From the NCBI GenBank assembly GCA_016719135.1, contig JADKAV010000003.1, positions 1 through 64,000 on the forward strand: 64,000 bases of DNA. Direction: 5' to 3'. The number at the start of each line of letters is the position of its first letter. Position 1 is the first letter of the stretch. A model generated the notes under the pieces. That model was not told the DNA's origin, did no database searches, and saw nothing but the letters and a program-made list of their open reading frames with translations. A program made the position numbers and the translations under genes. Shown piece by piece: positions 34,092 through 42,985 of this stretch. This DNA is from Micrococcales bacterium. Lineage in GTDB: Bacteria; Actinomycetota; Actinomycetes; S36-B12; UBA10799.

Positions 34092-34967
34092 CTACTCCAC
34101 GGCTGCCAGTGGCGCCACTACCTCACGCCCGAGGGTTTCGATGAACTCCACCGGATCCCCAGGCGGCATCACGTGGACCTGGCTGAAACCCATCGCCGCA
34201 TAGGGCCGGAGTTCTTGCACGAAGGCCTTGCTGGGAGTTGGATCACCGGTCCACAACAAGGTCTTACGGATGCGCTCGAAGTCCGTTCCGGCGTCGTGGC
34301 AGTGCTCGCGCAGGACGTCGAGTTTGTGCTGGATCGCCGCCGGATCGCTGCTCTGATTGACGAACAGGTTGCACGCGTCCGCGTACAGAGCCACGAGCCG
34401 CAGCGTCTTGCGCTCTCCCCCGCCACCGATCATGATGCGCGGTCGATGCAATGGCTGCGGGGAGTTGATGGTTTCTGCCAGCTGGTAGTGAACGCCCTCG
34501 AACGGCCCGTCATCCGGCCCCCACATCTGATGCAGGATCTGCAACGTCTCCTCGAGTCTCTCGAAGCGCTCGGACAATGCCGGAAAAGGAACGCCGTAGG
34601 CGTGGTGCTCGCGCTCATACCATGCAGCCCCGATCCCGAGCACTGCTCTTCCCCCGGACAGTACATCCAAGGTCGTCACGATCTTGGCCAAGAGGGCGGG
34701 ATGCCGGTAGGTCACGCCGGTTACCAGAAGCTGCAGGTCCACCGTCTCGGTCTTCCCCGCCAGATAGCCCAAAGTGGTGTAGCCCTCCAGCATCGGGGCC
34801 AGTGGGCCACCGAGTTCAGGCACATCCATTTGTAGGTAGTGATCCATCACCGAGAGGTTCGCCACTCCGGCCGCTTCGGCAGCCCGGGCCGCTTCGGCCA
34901 GCACCGATCGAATGCTTGCCGGCCCGCCGGGGAAATCGAAGTTGGTGATGTGCACGCCCACGTCCAT
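34092..34967 (-). CDS. F420-dependent LLM-class oxidoreductase
   Basis: A 291-aa TIM-barrel flavin/F420 enzyme of the luciferase-like monooxygenase family. It begins MDVGVHITNFDFPGGPASI, with the family stretches VANLSVMDHYLQM, KTETVDLQLLVTGVTYRHPALLAKIV, LSGGRAVLGIGAAWYEREH and RPRIMIGGGGERKTLRLVA. The GGGGERKTL loop binds the cofactor phosphate. The substrate is unknown. The start at 34967 is chosen over an upstream ATG at 35003 because family members begin here. Convergent with psuK, with a single base between them. Confidence 0.88.
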   Translation of the reverse strand: MDVGVHITNFDFPGGPASIRSVLAEAARAAEAAGVANLSVMDHYLQMDVPELGGPLAPMLEGYTTLGYLAGKTETVDLQLLVTGVTYRHPALLAKIVTTLDVLSGGRAVLGIGAAWYEREHHAYGVPFPALSERFERLEETLQILHQMWGPDDGPFEGVHYQLAETINSPQPLHRPRIMIGGGGERKTLRLVALYADACNLFVNQSSDPAAIQHKLDVLREHCHDAGTDFERIRKTLLWTGDPTPSKAFVQELRPYAAMGFSQVHVMPPGDPVEFIETLGREVVAPLAAVE

Positions 34968-35050
34968 GCATGCATCGTCCGCCTCTGCGGGGTCCCATGG
35001 CAATAGTGCGCTGGCGGAACCGCTTCCTCGCAGGTTGGTCAGCCTGTCGG

Positions 35051-35872
35051 TCAGCGCACCCGCACGACTTCACCTGCGGAGTTCACGTACACATCGAACT
35101 CACGCCCGTCGGCCAGCGTGACCTCGATCTCCCACTGGGCACCGAAGTCATCCTCACGACCGCTCCACGTCACACGTGCACCCATGCCGAACTCGCGCTG
35201 CATGTGGGCCACCGCGATCTGCTTGGCCGACTCCCGACTGCCATCTGTCGCCGGACTACGGGTAGGCGACGGTGCAGGCTTGGACTTCTTGGGCCCGCCG
35301 TTGCGGACAACCTTGACGACCTTCCCGCGGGAACTCACGTACACATCGAACTCGCGGCCGTTGCCCGTGGTGACCTCGATCTCCCACTGGGCACCGTTGT
35401 CGTTCTCACGCCCACTCCAAGTGGCACGCGCCTGCTGACCGGTTCGCCTCTCGATGTGCCGCACCGCCACCCGCTTGGCTTTGGCTCGACTCGTGTTCGC
35501 CCGCGGCGATGAGTTGTTGGGCTTCCACGGCTTGGACTTGCCCTTGCGCAGGACCTTGACGACCTTCCCGCGGGAATTCACGTACACATCGAACTCGCGG
35601 CCGTTGCGCGTGGTGACCTCGATCTCCCACTGGGCACCGTTGTCGTTCTCACGCCCACTCCCGGTCGCACGGGCCTGCTGACCGGTTCGCCTCTCGATGT
35701 GCCGCACCGCCACCTGTCGAGCAGAATCACGACTGATCGACAGTGCTGTGCTGTGATTTTGAGCGATAGCGGTAGGCACGGCAGACGAAGCGCTGGTCGC
35801 CGCGACCAGGCCACCTCCCATCAAAAAGCCGACGGTGGAGACTATTGCTGCGGCCTTGTTCGTCGCCTTCAT
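35051..35872 (-). CDS. secreted protein with three PepSY-like repeats
   Basis: A 273-aa exported protein with a signal peptide (about 1-30, cut near SASSA). Three units of about 65 residues follow. Each has a helix (AVRHIERRTGQQARA or IAVAHMQREFGMGARV) and then SGRENDNGAQWEIEVT, REFDVYV and GKVVKV, the PepSY pattern found in protease propeptides and inhibitors. Units 1 and 2 are nearly identical; unit 3 has diverged. Unit linkers are Lys/Pro/Ser rich. It has no partner peptidase, so a role in protease inhibition or metal or wall binding is only an inference. GAAGGGATGAC precedes the start. Confidence 0.82.
   Translation of the reverse strand: MKATNKAAAIVSTVGFLMGGGLVAATSASSAVPTAIAQNHSTALSISRDSARQVAVRHIERRTGQQARATGSGRENDNGAQWEIEVTTRNGREFDVYVNSRGKVVKVLRKGKSKPWKPNNSSPRANTSRAKAKRVAVRHIERRTGQQARATWSGRENDNGAQWEIEVTTGNGREFDVYVSSRGKVVKVVRNGGPKKSKPAPSPTRSPATDGSRESAKQIAVAHMQREFGMGARVTWSGREDDFGAQWEIEVTLADGREFDVYVNSAGEVVRVR
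35311..35714 (-). repeat. 161-bp internal direct repeat inside the PepSY gene
   Basis: 35311-35471 and 35554-35714 are equal in length (161 bp) and about 95% identical, with an exact 243-bp (81-codon) offset. They encode PepSY units 1 and 2. The DNA-level likeness, including silent sites, points to recent duplication or gene conversion. Confidence 0.85.
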
Positions 35873-36124
35873 GTCATCCCTTCAGGGTATTTGTTTTCCT
35901 GAATTCTAGATCATTACTTCGGGGTGGGCAAGGAGTGGCTACCTTCTGGCGGTGGTGCCCCGGGACGTTCACGAACGTACGTCTCCGCCCCGGAGGTGTG
36001 TCTTCCCGCCGCGGGCTCAGGGAGCCACCACCTGAGGGACGCTTCCCACCAAACCGACTGTCGGCCACCCACAACGTGCGGATAGCGTGAGGGATCTGTC
36101 CTCACGCTACGAGGCTGGAGGAGG
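35873..36124. promoter_or_regulatory. divergent control region between PepSY and serine hydrolase genes
   Basis: No gene. It holds the dyad ACGTTC-AC-GAACGT (35965-35978) and a hairpin TAGCGTGAGG-GATCTGT-CCTCACGCTA (36083-36109). The hairpin lies just before the ribosome site of the downstream hydrolase (GGAGGAGG), where it could act as an operator or a 5'-leader structure. A TAGAAT-like -10 faces the PepSY gene. Confidence 0.45.
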
Positions 36125-37540
36125 ATGCCTTGCAATTTCTGGCCGCTCGTGCTCAGCCTGTTCACAGCCCTGCCGGTGAGCGCACCCGAAGGATCGATAG
36201 ACACGATCATCGATGAGGAGCTGCCGGCTTCCGGTGCGCCTGGCCTGGCCTACGCGGTCGTGACGGATGGCGAAATCACAACGATCGGCGCGCGCGGTGT
36301 CGCGAGAATCGGTGACGACACGCAGGTCACACCGGATACCCCTTTCCTCACCGGTTCGATTTCCAAGAGCTTCACCGCTTTGGCGGTGATGCAACTGGTC
36401 GAGGAGGCAAAGATCGACCTGGATGCCCCAGTCTCCAACTACCTTGAGGCATTCTCGGCCCAGCCCGCTGGCGCGATCACGATCCGACAGCTGCTCAGCC
36501 ACACCAGTGGCTTCTCCACGTTCCAGGGCAATGCGTCGTACACCGATATCACGGGCGGACCAGATGAGCTTGCGCTTCGGGTCGAGCAGCTCGCTGAGGT
36601 GGAACCGGCGTATGAACCCGACGAGAAGTGGGAGTACTCGAACACGAACTACCAGATCCTCGGTCGCCTGGTCGAAGTTGTCGGCGGACAGGACTACCAG
36701 ACCTATGTCACGAAGAACATTCTAGAGCCCATCGGCATGGACGACAGCTTCGTCTCCGACGGCGAATTCCACGAATCGATGGCGACCGGGCACAGGCCCT
36801 GGTTCGGAACGAAACGACCGCTGCCCGACAACACGACTCATCTCGCAACGGCTCCACAGGCCGGCATCGTCGCGAGCGCAACGGATCTGGCGCGCTACAT
36901 GCAGACGATGATGAATGGCCAAAATGATGTGCTCAGCGCCGAGGGCAAGGCCCTCATGATGCGACCCGCCAGCGAAATGTCCCCAGAGTACGGGTTCGGA
37001 TGGTCCCTGGATCCGAGCAATGACACTGTCAGGCATTCCGGGTCGAGCCCAGGCGTCGAAACACTCGCAACGATGATCCCGACTGAGAACAAAGCGGTTG
37101 TTGTACTGGTCAATGCCGGAAGTGGGACGGGCTTCGGGGAAACGACCCAGTTGCGCAACGGAATCACCTTCAAGGCGCTGGGGCTCGACTACACCGGCGA
37201 GGGCTCTCGACTTGCCCAGAAAGCACTGTTCATCGCCTTGGTGAGTCTGCCGGTGATCTACGTGCTCAGCATGATCTGGGCGTGGCGTCACCGTGCCGCA
37301 ATCCGCGACAAGTCGGGCGCCTCCGGTCTGTTCAGTCTGTGGTTCCCGCTTCTCACCACGCTGGGCGCGGCCTGGATCATCCTCCGCCTGGCGCCAAGCC
37401 TGATCGGCTCACCGATACGCACCATCGCGCTCTTCCAGCCCGACCTGGGGTTGGCGCTCATCGCAACCGCAGTGACCGGTGTGCTGTGGGCTGTCTTCAG
37501 GCTCGGGGTGGCGTACACCGGGCGATCCGGCCCGGCTTGA
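36125..37540 (+). CDS. serine hydrolase with C-terminal membrane anchor
   Basis: A 471-aa class C beta-lactamase/DD-carboxypeptidase-type enzyme. A short exported leader (LSLFTALPVSA), SxxK in GSISKSFTALAVMQ (about 78-81), Tyr motif YSNTNYQIL, and HSGSSPG as the third motif; all catalytic residues are present. From about residue 380 there are three membrane helices (ALFIALVSLPVIYVLSMIW, FPLLTTLGAAWIIL, ALIATAVTGVLWAVF) that anchor it. It acts outside on peptides or esters; the substrate is unknown. Contrast with the inactive-looking relative at 26060-27307. Confidence 0.88.
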   Translation: MPCNFWPLVLSLFTALPVSAPEGSIDTIIDEELPASGAPGLAYAVVTDGEITTIGARGVARIGDDTQVTPDTPFLTGSISKSFTALAVMQLVEEAKIDLDAPVSNYLEAFSAQPAGAITIRQLLSHTSGFSTFQGNASYTDITGGPDELALRVEQLAEVEPAYEPDEKWEYSNTNYQILGRLVEVVGGQDYQTYVTKNILEPIGMDDSFVSDGEFHESMATGHRPWFGTKRPLPDNTTHLATAPQAGIVASATDLARYMQTMMNGQNDVLSAEGKALMMRPASEMSPEYGFGWSLDPSNDTVRHSGSSPGVETLATMIPTENKAVVVLVNAGSGTGFGETTQLRNGITFKALGLDYTGEGSRLAQKALFIALVSLPVIYVLSMIWAWRHRAAIRDKSGASGLFSLWFPLLTTLGAAWIILRLAPSLIGSPIRTIALFQPDLGLALIATAVTGVLWAVFRLGVAYTGRSGPA

Positions 37541-37628
37541 CGACTTCCGGGCAGCCCAAAGCCACATGGGTGGTCTGCTGGGTCGGGCATCAGGTAGCGC
37601 GCAGTGGCCGGGCATAGCCGGCCTGTTC

Positions 37629-38732
37629 CTATGGGTCGTGCAGGAAGGTGTCGTAAGTTCGCCCCCGCGGGCTGGTCCAGCGCAGATGCCCGCCGCCGAG
37701 TGCTTGCACCCGCCAGTTCGCGTGCGTCTTCAACCGGTGGTGATACCGGCACAACGGCGCCAAATTGTCCGCACACGTACCACCGGCCGGAAACGGGACC
37801 ACATGGTCCAGATCACACTGGGACCCCGGACGCCGGCACCCCGGGAACCGGCAATGCCGATGCGTGGCCCGCACCCACCGGGCCAACCGCGGCGCCGGCC
37901 GGTACCCACCCGAGGGCTCCGGCACCACCGTCAGGTCGATCAGCGTGGAGTGCACGCAACGCAACTTCGCCGCATGCCCCGGACTGATCGGACCGTACCC
38001 GGCCAACTCCTCACCAGCACTGGTCTGCAACACCGTCACCGGAATCAACGTGCCCACCACCGTGCCGGTCATCAACCCCACAAACGCATCCGCGTTGGCA
38101 ACATCCAACGGCGCGTCGATCCCCGCGGCCGCGCCCCGCAACGACGCCCACACCGCCTGCGCCTCCTCCGCGGACAGGTACGCGCTGATCGTGGCCATCC
38201 CATCCGGGTCAGCCCACAACCGCACACACCGCTTCTTCACCCGCGCACGGTGCTTACGATCCGCGGCCTCCGGGTCGATCCGGGCGATCCGCCGGGCCAA
38301 CCACGCCCGCACCTGCCCACGGGTATGCGCCATCGCGTACTCCACCGCCTGCCCCGCCAGCCACACCCGGGTCTCTGGGGCCAGCTCACAGGTGCCCACC
38401 ATGATCTCCCGGGCCCTGCCCGCATCGATCAACCCACACTCCAACGCCTCGAACACCCCGGGCAGATCCTCCACCAGAATGCCCGCCAGATCGATCCGCT
38501 CCCGGGCAGCACCGGTCGACCACCGCAACGCCGCCGCCGCCTCCCCCGTCGCCGGATCGATCAACCGGCCGGTGTCATCCAGAAACGACGGCTGCTCACC
38601 GCCCAACACGTGCAGAGCCTGCAACTGCCGGGCATCAACCCACGCCTTGACCCTCTCCGCAGCCACCACCACATCCAACGCATCCCCACCGGACAACAGC
38701 AAATCCAGCGCCGCCCCCACATTCTCGTCCAT
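37629..38732 (-). CDS. DUF222 / HNH endonuclease-domain protein (13E12 type), second copy
   Basis: A 367-aa homologue of the protein at 10624-11724. It has a DUF222 helical body (SAEEAQAVWASLRGAAAGI) and a C-terminal HNH: CRFPGC, CDLDHVVPFPAGG, NLAPLCRYHHRLKTHANW. The two share ending TSPRG...YDTFLHDP or YHTSLDDP. The start at 38732 is 8 bases after a TGATACTT -10-like box, suggesting a leaderless transcript. Upstream DNA carries the same TGTCGTACCCC-TGTTT element as copy 1. The genes are diverged enough (about half the residues) not to be a recent duplication. Confidence 0.9.
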   Translation of the reverse strand: MDENVGAALDLLLSGGDALDVVVAAERVKAWVDARQLQALHVLGGEQPSFLDDTGRLIDPATGEAAAALRWSTGAARERIDLAGILVEDLPGVFEALECGLIDAGRAREIMVGTCELAPETRVWLAGQAVEYAMAHTRGQVRAWLARRIARIDPEAADRKHRARVKKRCVRLWADPDGMATISAYLSAEEAQAVWASLRGAAAGIDAPLDVANADAFVGLMTGTVVGTLIPVTVLQTSAGEELAGYGPISPGHAAKLRCVHSTLIDLTVVPEPSGGYRPAPRLARWVRATHRHCRFPGCRRPGSQCDLDHVVPFPAGGTCADNLAPLCRYHHRLKTHANWRVQALGGGHLRWTSPRGRTYDTFLHDP

Positions 38733-38770
38733 ACCCCAAGTATCAAACAGGGGTACGACAAAACAAGAAA
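38730..38770 (-). promoter_or_regulatory. promoter element shared with the other HNH gene
   Basis: Read on the minus strand: TGTCGTACCCCTGTTT, then GATACTTGGGGTATG. The first 16 bases match the element that recurs three times upstream of the HNH gene at 10.6 kb. GATACT is a fair -10 box, placing the shared block near -35. Confidence 0.65.
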
Positions 38771-38817
38771 ACAAGAATCCACAGGGATGAGCGCACGCAG
38801 TCGAAGCGCACAAACCA

Positions 38818-40773
38818 CTACCCGTCGCGTGCCCGAAGATTCGCCAGCCGACTGCGCACCCGCAACACCTCACGGCGGGCATCCTTGGCGACCACCTTGT
38901 CCGAGTAGTACCGACCGATCGCCTCCAACAACGACTCGACGTAGGGCGGCATGATGCTCGCAGCGTGACTGACCATCGCGGCGAACTCCTCAGGCGGAAG
39001 CTTTTGGGCAGTCGCATAGATCGTCTCCTGCGGCTCGATCGAAGCCAAAAAGCCCAGGATGATCAATTCCGAGAAGGCCTCTCGCTGCGGATCTGTCTCG
39101 TCGGGTCCGAGTCGGCCGACCGTAGTCAGCCAGCGGTAGGCAATCGCCGCCAACACGTCATCCGGGGCGTGAGTTTCCATGCGATGGTGCAACACTGTCG
39201 CGAAATCATCGGCCAGCGGGTCGGGGAGTTCCGTTGCCAGCACGGAGAAGATCACCTCGTTCTCGGTGAGCTCCTCGCAGAGATCGCGCACCGCAGCCAC
39301 CCGGTCGGCCTGCTCATCCACCCACTGCGCGACGAGGCTGAGCCAGGCTTCCACCTCCAGCATCTCCGCGGCGGCAAGTTCGGCCAGTCGCTGCGCCGTG
39401 AGATCCGAGGCTGCGTCCAGGGTCTGCACGACGAGCCCGCTGCGACGAGTCTGTTCCACTGCCATCAACGTCCCGAACGGGGTCAGCGCCACCGTCCCGC
39501 CCACGCGACGCTGACGGTAGCGCTCTTGCGAAAACTCCAACTGGTCCTGGACGATGACCCCAGCCCGCTCCAGCACAGTCAGCATGTCGTCGATCGCACT
39601 GTTCACGATGTCGGCATCCAATTCCGGATTACCCAGCACGGGCTGGATCCCCGCTTGCTTGCGAATCACCGCGATCCTGGAAGTCAACTCCTCGAACTGC
39701 AACGGCACGGACGAGTCGAGCAGCATCATCAGCACGGCCGTGTCGGTCTCATCGATGAAGCGCTCGACGGGGAACAAACCCATCCGTCGATAGGACGAAT
39801 ACACCCCGAAACTTTGAAGCACCTCGTACGTCTGGCGGGCCTGAGACACCGGATCGTTGGCAGCCCGTTTCTGCCAAGCCTCAACTGCGACCATTCGCCC
39901 TTTCTGCACGCGTAGGGCCCCCACCTCACGCGCCCACCATTGCCAGTGGTCGAGGTCCGGCATGTCTTCCGAGGAGTGCTTCTTGAAAGTGCGCTGTCCG
40001 ACGACTTCTTCCAATGGCTCGGTGCCCAGGATCTCCGACAACTCCCCTGCATCGGCCAACCGGATATTGCCCTTGGCGGTCAGCCGCCGCCCCGGGGTCT
40101 TGAAGAAGTCCGCGAGCGCGTTGAACTGGCGCAGCACCGGCGCCTCGGCAGCGCTGCGGCGCACTTCATCGTCGGATGGCATCACCACGGGCCCGATCGT
40201 CGGCATCGGCTCGGGCTGCCCGATCTGCGGGTCGGTGATCGCCTTGCGTTGCTCATACGGCAACGCATTGAAGTCATCCATGATCTGCTGTATCGAATCC
40301 GGGGTGAGATCCGAGCCGAAGTCAGCGCCGGCGCCGGCGACCAGACCCTTGGCCATGCCGAAGTTCGCGGGGTTGCTCATCGCCACCTGCATCTGCGGAC
40401 CCAGTGTTCGAGCGAAGTCTGCCAACTTCGTCGCGTCGTCACCGTCCGACGACAGAAGCCCCTGATCGTCGAGAAACAGAAAAGCGTCGGCAACCCTTTG
40501 CACCATCGGAATACTCCACTGAGCCGGCATGCTCACCTTGCGCGGGCACCATTGCAGAAGGAACTCCTCCACCTCGCTGCGCCGCCAGATGTCGAAGCGT
40601 CCGTCGCCATAACCCAGCTTCCAGTCGAGCATGAGTTGCAGATCGAAAGGGTCTGCGTCCTCCGCCGGCTTCCGAGCATTGAGCCACTGTCCATACAAAG
40701 CCACGAGCGCTTCGATCGTGGGGGCCGCTTCGTCGTAGTCATGGTCCTCGAAACGCATCCGGATGTCAGCCAT
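38818..40773 (-). CDS. 651-aa actinobacterial protein of unknown function
   Basis: A long, soluble, acidic protein with no signal peptide, no membrane segment and no nucleotide-binding motif that I can see. It begins MADIRMRFEDHDYDEAAP. Trp-rich stretches (DLDHWQWWAREVG near 285) and helical, Leu/Ala/Glu-rich segments run throughout, and the tail is basic (REVLRVRSRLANLRARDG). The centre (about 380-450) has a pattern like winged-helix DNA-binding tails (GTVALTPFGTLMAVEQ), only suggestive. Its start lies about 165 bases from the NarL-type regulator. Function unknown. Confidence 0.75.
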   Translation of the reverse strand: MADIRMRFEDHDYDEAAPTIEALVALYGQWLNARKPAEDADPFDLQLMLDWKLGYGDGRFDIWRRSEVEEFLLQWCPRKVSMPAQWSIPMVQRVADAFLFLDDQGLLSSDGDDATKLADFARTLGPQMQVAMSNPANFGMAKGLVAGAGADFGSDLTPDSIQQIMDDFNALPYEQRKAITDPQIGQPEPMPTIGPVVMPSDDEVRRSAAEAPVLRQFNALADFFKTPGRRLTAKGNIRLADAGELSEILGTEPLEEVVGQRTFKKHSSEDMPDLDHWQWWAREVGALRVQKGRMVAVEAWQKRAANDPVSQARQTYEVLQSFGVYSSYRRMGLFPVERFIDETDTAVLMMLLDSSVPLQFEELTSRIAVIRKQAGIQPVLGNPELDADIVNSAIDDMLTVLERAGVIVQDQLEFSQERYRQRRVGGTVALTPFGTLMAVEQTRRSGLVVQTLDAASDLTAQRLAELAAAEMLEVEAWLSLVAQWVDEQADRVAAVRDLCEELTENEVIFSVLATELPDPLADDFATVLHHRMETHAPDDVLAAIAYRWLTTVGRLGPDETDPQREAFSELIILGFLASIEPQETIYATAQKLPPEEFAAMVSHAASIMPPYVESLLEAIGRYYSDKVVAKDARREVLRVRSRLANLRARDG

Positions 40774-40938
40774 GGGCAGATGCTTTCACGGGGCGGCTGG
40801 GCTGGCGCCCACCTGGTCAGCCCTGCCCTCGCACTGGGGCAATGATGCGAGCCGCGGGCGCTTCGGCAATCGCGGCATTGCGCGATTCGGGCGTCGGGCC
40901 CGCAACCACTCGTTGACTCCAGCCCACCGCTTCTTGCA

Positions 40939-41568
40939 TCACCTGAGCATCCGATGATCCCGCGCCCACAGAGCCGCCTGGACCCGGTCCGTCACCCCCA
41001 GACTCGCGTAGATCTGCGTGAGGTGAGCCTTGACGGTCTTCTCGCTGACACCAAGCCGTTTGGCCACCAGACGATTCGGCAGACCTTCAGCGACCAACAA
41101 CAGCACCTCTCGCTGTTTGACGGTCAGGTCCGAAGCCTCCGGAACGCTGCTGGGCCTGCGCGCCTCGAGCACTGTGCGCGCGACCCGGGCGTCGATCGGC
41201 GATCCCCCGGCAGCTGCCGCCCGAATGCCGTCCGCCAGGGTCTGCGGGTCAGCATCTTTCATCAGGTAGCCCACTGCGCCGGCGTCGAGGCTGCGCAAGA
41301 CCTGTTCGGGCTCGGCGAACGTCGTGAGGATCACCACCGCGGTCTCAGGTGCGCTGCGGAGAATTGTGTGGGTGGCCTCCACACCGTCCATGACCGGCAT
41401 CGACAGGTCCATGAGGACGACGTCTGGGCGCAGGTCGATGACCGTCCGCACCCCTTCGCGTCCATCGGTCGCTGAGCCCACGACCTCCATGTCGTCGAAC
41501 GCCTCAACGAGCAAGCGCAGCCCCTCGACCACGACGAGGTGGTCGTCCACCAGCACCACTTTGATCAT
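40939..41568 (-). CDS. NarL/LuxR-family response regulator
   Basis: A 209-aa regulator. Receiver domain: VLVDDHLVVVEGL, phospho-acceptor in VVLMDLSMPVMDGVE (about D54), MKDAD for the switch Lys. C-terminal LuxR-type helix-turn-helix: SDLTVKQREVLLLVAEGLPNRLVAKRLGVSEKTVKAHL. Overlaps the kinase stop (ATGA). Targets unknown; the next plus-strand and minus-strand secreted genes at 43-46.7 kb are candidates. Confidence 0.95.
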   Translation of the reverse strand: MIKVVLVDDHLVVVEGLRLLVEAFDDMEVVGSATDGREGVRTVIDLRPDVVLMDLSMPVMDGVEATHTILRSAPETAVVILTTFAEPEQVLRSLDAGAVGYLMKDADPQTLADGIRAAAAGGSPIDARVARTVLEARRPSSVPEASDLTVKQREVLLLVAEGLPNRLVAKRLGVSEKTVKAHLTQIYASLGVTDRVQAALWARDHRMLR

Positions 41569-42857
41569 GGCAACTCCAACCGCACAGTCACCAGGGTTCC
41601 CTCGCCCAGAACGCTGTCGACGGTGAGATGGCCGCCGACTGAAGCCACCAGGTCACGCACGAGTCGCAGGCCGAGATGATCCGCCCGCTCGACCGCTGGA
41701 TCGAACCCGCACCCGTCGTCTTCGATGCTCAGCACCGCATGTGCGTCGGCTTGCCGGAGTTGAACGGCAACCCGTGACGCCCCCGCATGTTTGCAGACAT
41801 TGGCGATCGCCTCCCGGGCAACCCGGTACAGCACAGTCCGGGTCCCTGAGTCCAGGTCCGACAGTTCCCTGAGATCGGAATCCACTTCCACGTCTGGCCC
41901 CAGGCCGTCCAACAGGGTCGCGATCGCGGGGGCCAGTCCCGAGGTCTCAAGGTTGGGCGGGTAGATGTCCACCAGCAGGGTGCGCAATTCACGCACGGAT
42001 GTTCGTGAAGCTCCGGCGGCGTCCGAGAGGCGCTGCGCGGAGTCCGCATCACCGGAAGCGTTCGCTCGCGCGGCCATTCCTGCCAGCGCGTACGACACGC
42101 CTGCCAGTTGCTGCACAGTGCCGTCGTGCAGGTCCGCGGCGATGCGGCGGCGCTCCAACTCCGAGGCGTCCATCGCACTGCGCAACAGCCCCTCGCGTGT
42201 TCGCAGCTCATCGCTGATGCGCCGCGCCATCCGAATGGCCAACAGCCCTAGCAGCGCAGCCAGCAGCACCATCGAACCGGCCAGCAGGGGGGCGAAGGCC
42301 ATCCAGACACTGCGGGCATCTTGTCGCAGAGTGTCCTGCTCCTTGCTGACCTGAAACAGGTAGCGCGAGCCATCCTCACTGACCAACGGCAGACTCACCT
42401 GCACCCAGTTCGCACCCGGGTCGAGGTAACGGTTCTCCGGCCGATTGGGATCCGCTATGGCCTGCTCGGGGGCGTCGGTAGTCTCCGCGGGCATTGCGAA
42501 CTGTTCACCGATCAGGCGTGGGTCGTTGGCGTAGATGATGACCCCGTCCTCGTTCCACAGTCTGACTGCCCGCACATCGGATCCGCGGACAGAGGCTGAG
42601 AAGGCGGCGTCCAGCTCCGCGATGCGTGCGGGTCTACCTGTTCGCAGCCCGGCATCGATCCTCGGCTCTACCACGGTTCGCGCCAACCATTCCGTCGTGG
42701 TGCGGGCGTCGCTGACCGACTGCTGGCGAGCAACGGCCGCGGAGATCGCCAGACTGGCTAGAGCGAGCAGAACCATGCCGACGACGCCAGGCACTGCGAA
42801 TCGAAGAACCTCCCGGCGCACAATCATGCGCGGGTTGTCACTTCCTCGCTGGGTCAC
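41565..42857 (-). CDS. HisKA_3-type sensor histidine kinase
   Basis: A 430-aa kinase. A membrane helix at about 18-38 is followed by an extracytoplasmic domain (about 40-175, CHASE/Cache-like, containing VRAVRLWNEDGVIIYAND as in DUF-type sensory loops) and a second helix at about 185-210. The phosphorylated His is in RRRIAADLHDGTVQQL, with a catalytic domain containing NVCKHAGA (N box) and DDGCGFDP. HisKA_3 kinases pair with NarL-type regulators, here the next gene with a 4-base overlap. Confidence 0.94.
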   Translation of the reverse strand: MTQRGSDNPRMIVRREVLRFAVPGVVGMVLLALASLAISAAVARQQSVSDARTTTEWLARTVVEPRIDAGLRTGRPARIAELDAAFSASVRGSDVRAVRLWNEDGVIIYANDPRLIGEQFAMPAETTDAPEQAIADPNRPENRYLDPGANWVQVSLPLVSEDGSRYLFQVSKEQDTLRQDARSVWMAFAPLLAGSMVLLAALLGLLAIRMARRISDELRTREGLLRSAMDASELERRRIAADLHDGTVQQLAGVSYALAGMAARANASGDADSAQRLSDAAGASRTSVRELRTLLVDIYPPNLETSGLAPAIATLLDGLGPDVEVDSDLRELSDLDSGTRTVLYRVAREAIANVCKHAGASRVAVQLRQADAHAVLSIEDDGCGFDPAVERADHLGLRLVRDLVASVGGHLTVDSVLGEGTLVTVRLELP

Positions 42858-42939
42858 GGGAATCGGTCCTTAGGTCATTTGGTCGTTGCGGCCGTCATGC
42901 CCCGTCCTGCGGTAGGCAAACATCCCCAACACGCGCGTA

Positions 42940-42974
42940 CCCCGCCTGTCCGGACTGATGCCAGGCAGGCGGGG
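42940..42974 (-). terminator. possible terminator after the Arg-rich secreted protein gene
   Basis: CCCCGCCTG (42940-42948) pairs perfectly with CAGGCGGGG (42966-42974), 12 bases past the stop of the gene at 42986. No U-run follows, so efficiency is uncertain. Confidence 0.45.
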
Positions 42975-42985
42975 CTCATGCTGCA

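Noticed and set aside
35965..35978. SOS/LexA box
   Set aside because: The dyad is GTTC-N2-GAAC, the reverse orientation of the actinobacterial GAAC-N4-GTTC box.
37479..38954. 491-codon plus-strand open frame
   Set aside because: Antisense to the HNH gene; product is Arg/His/Pro-rich without domains.
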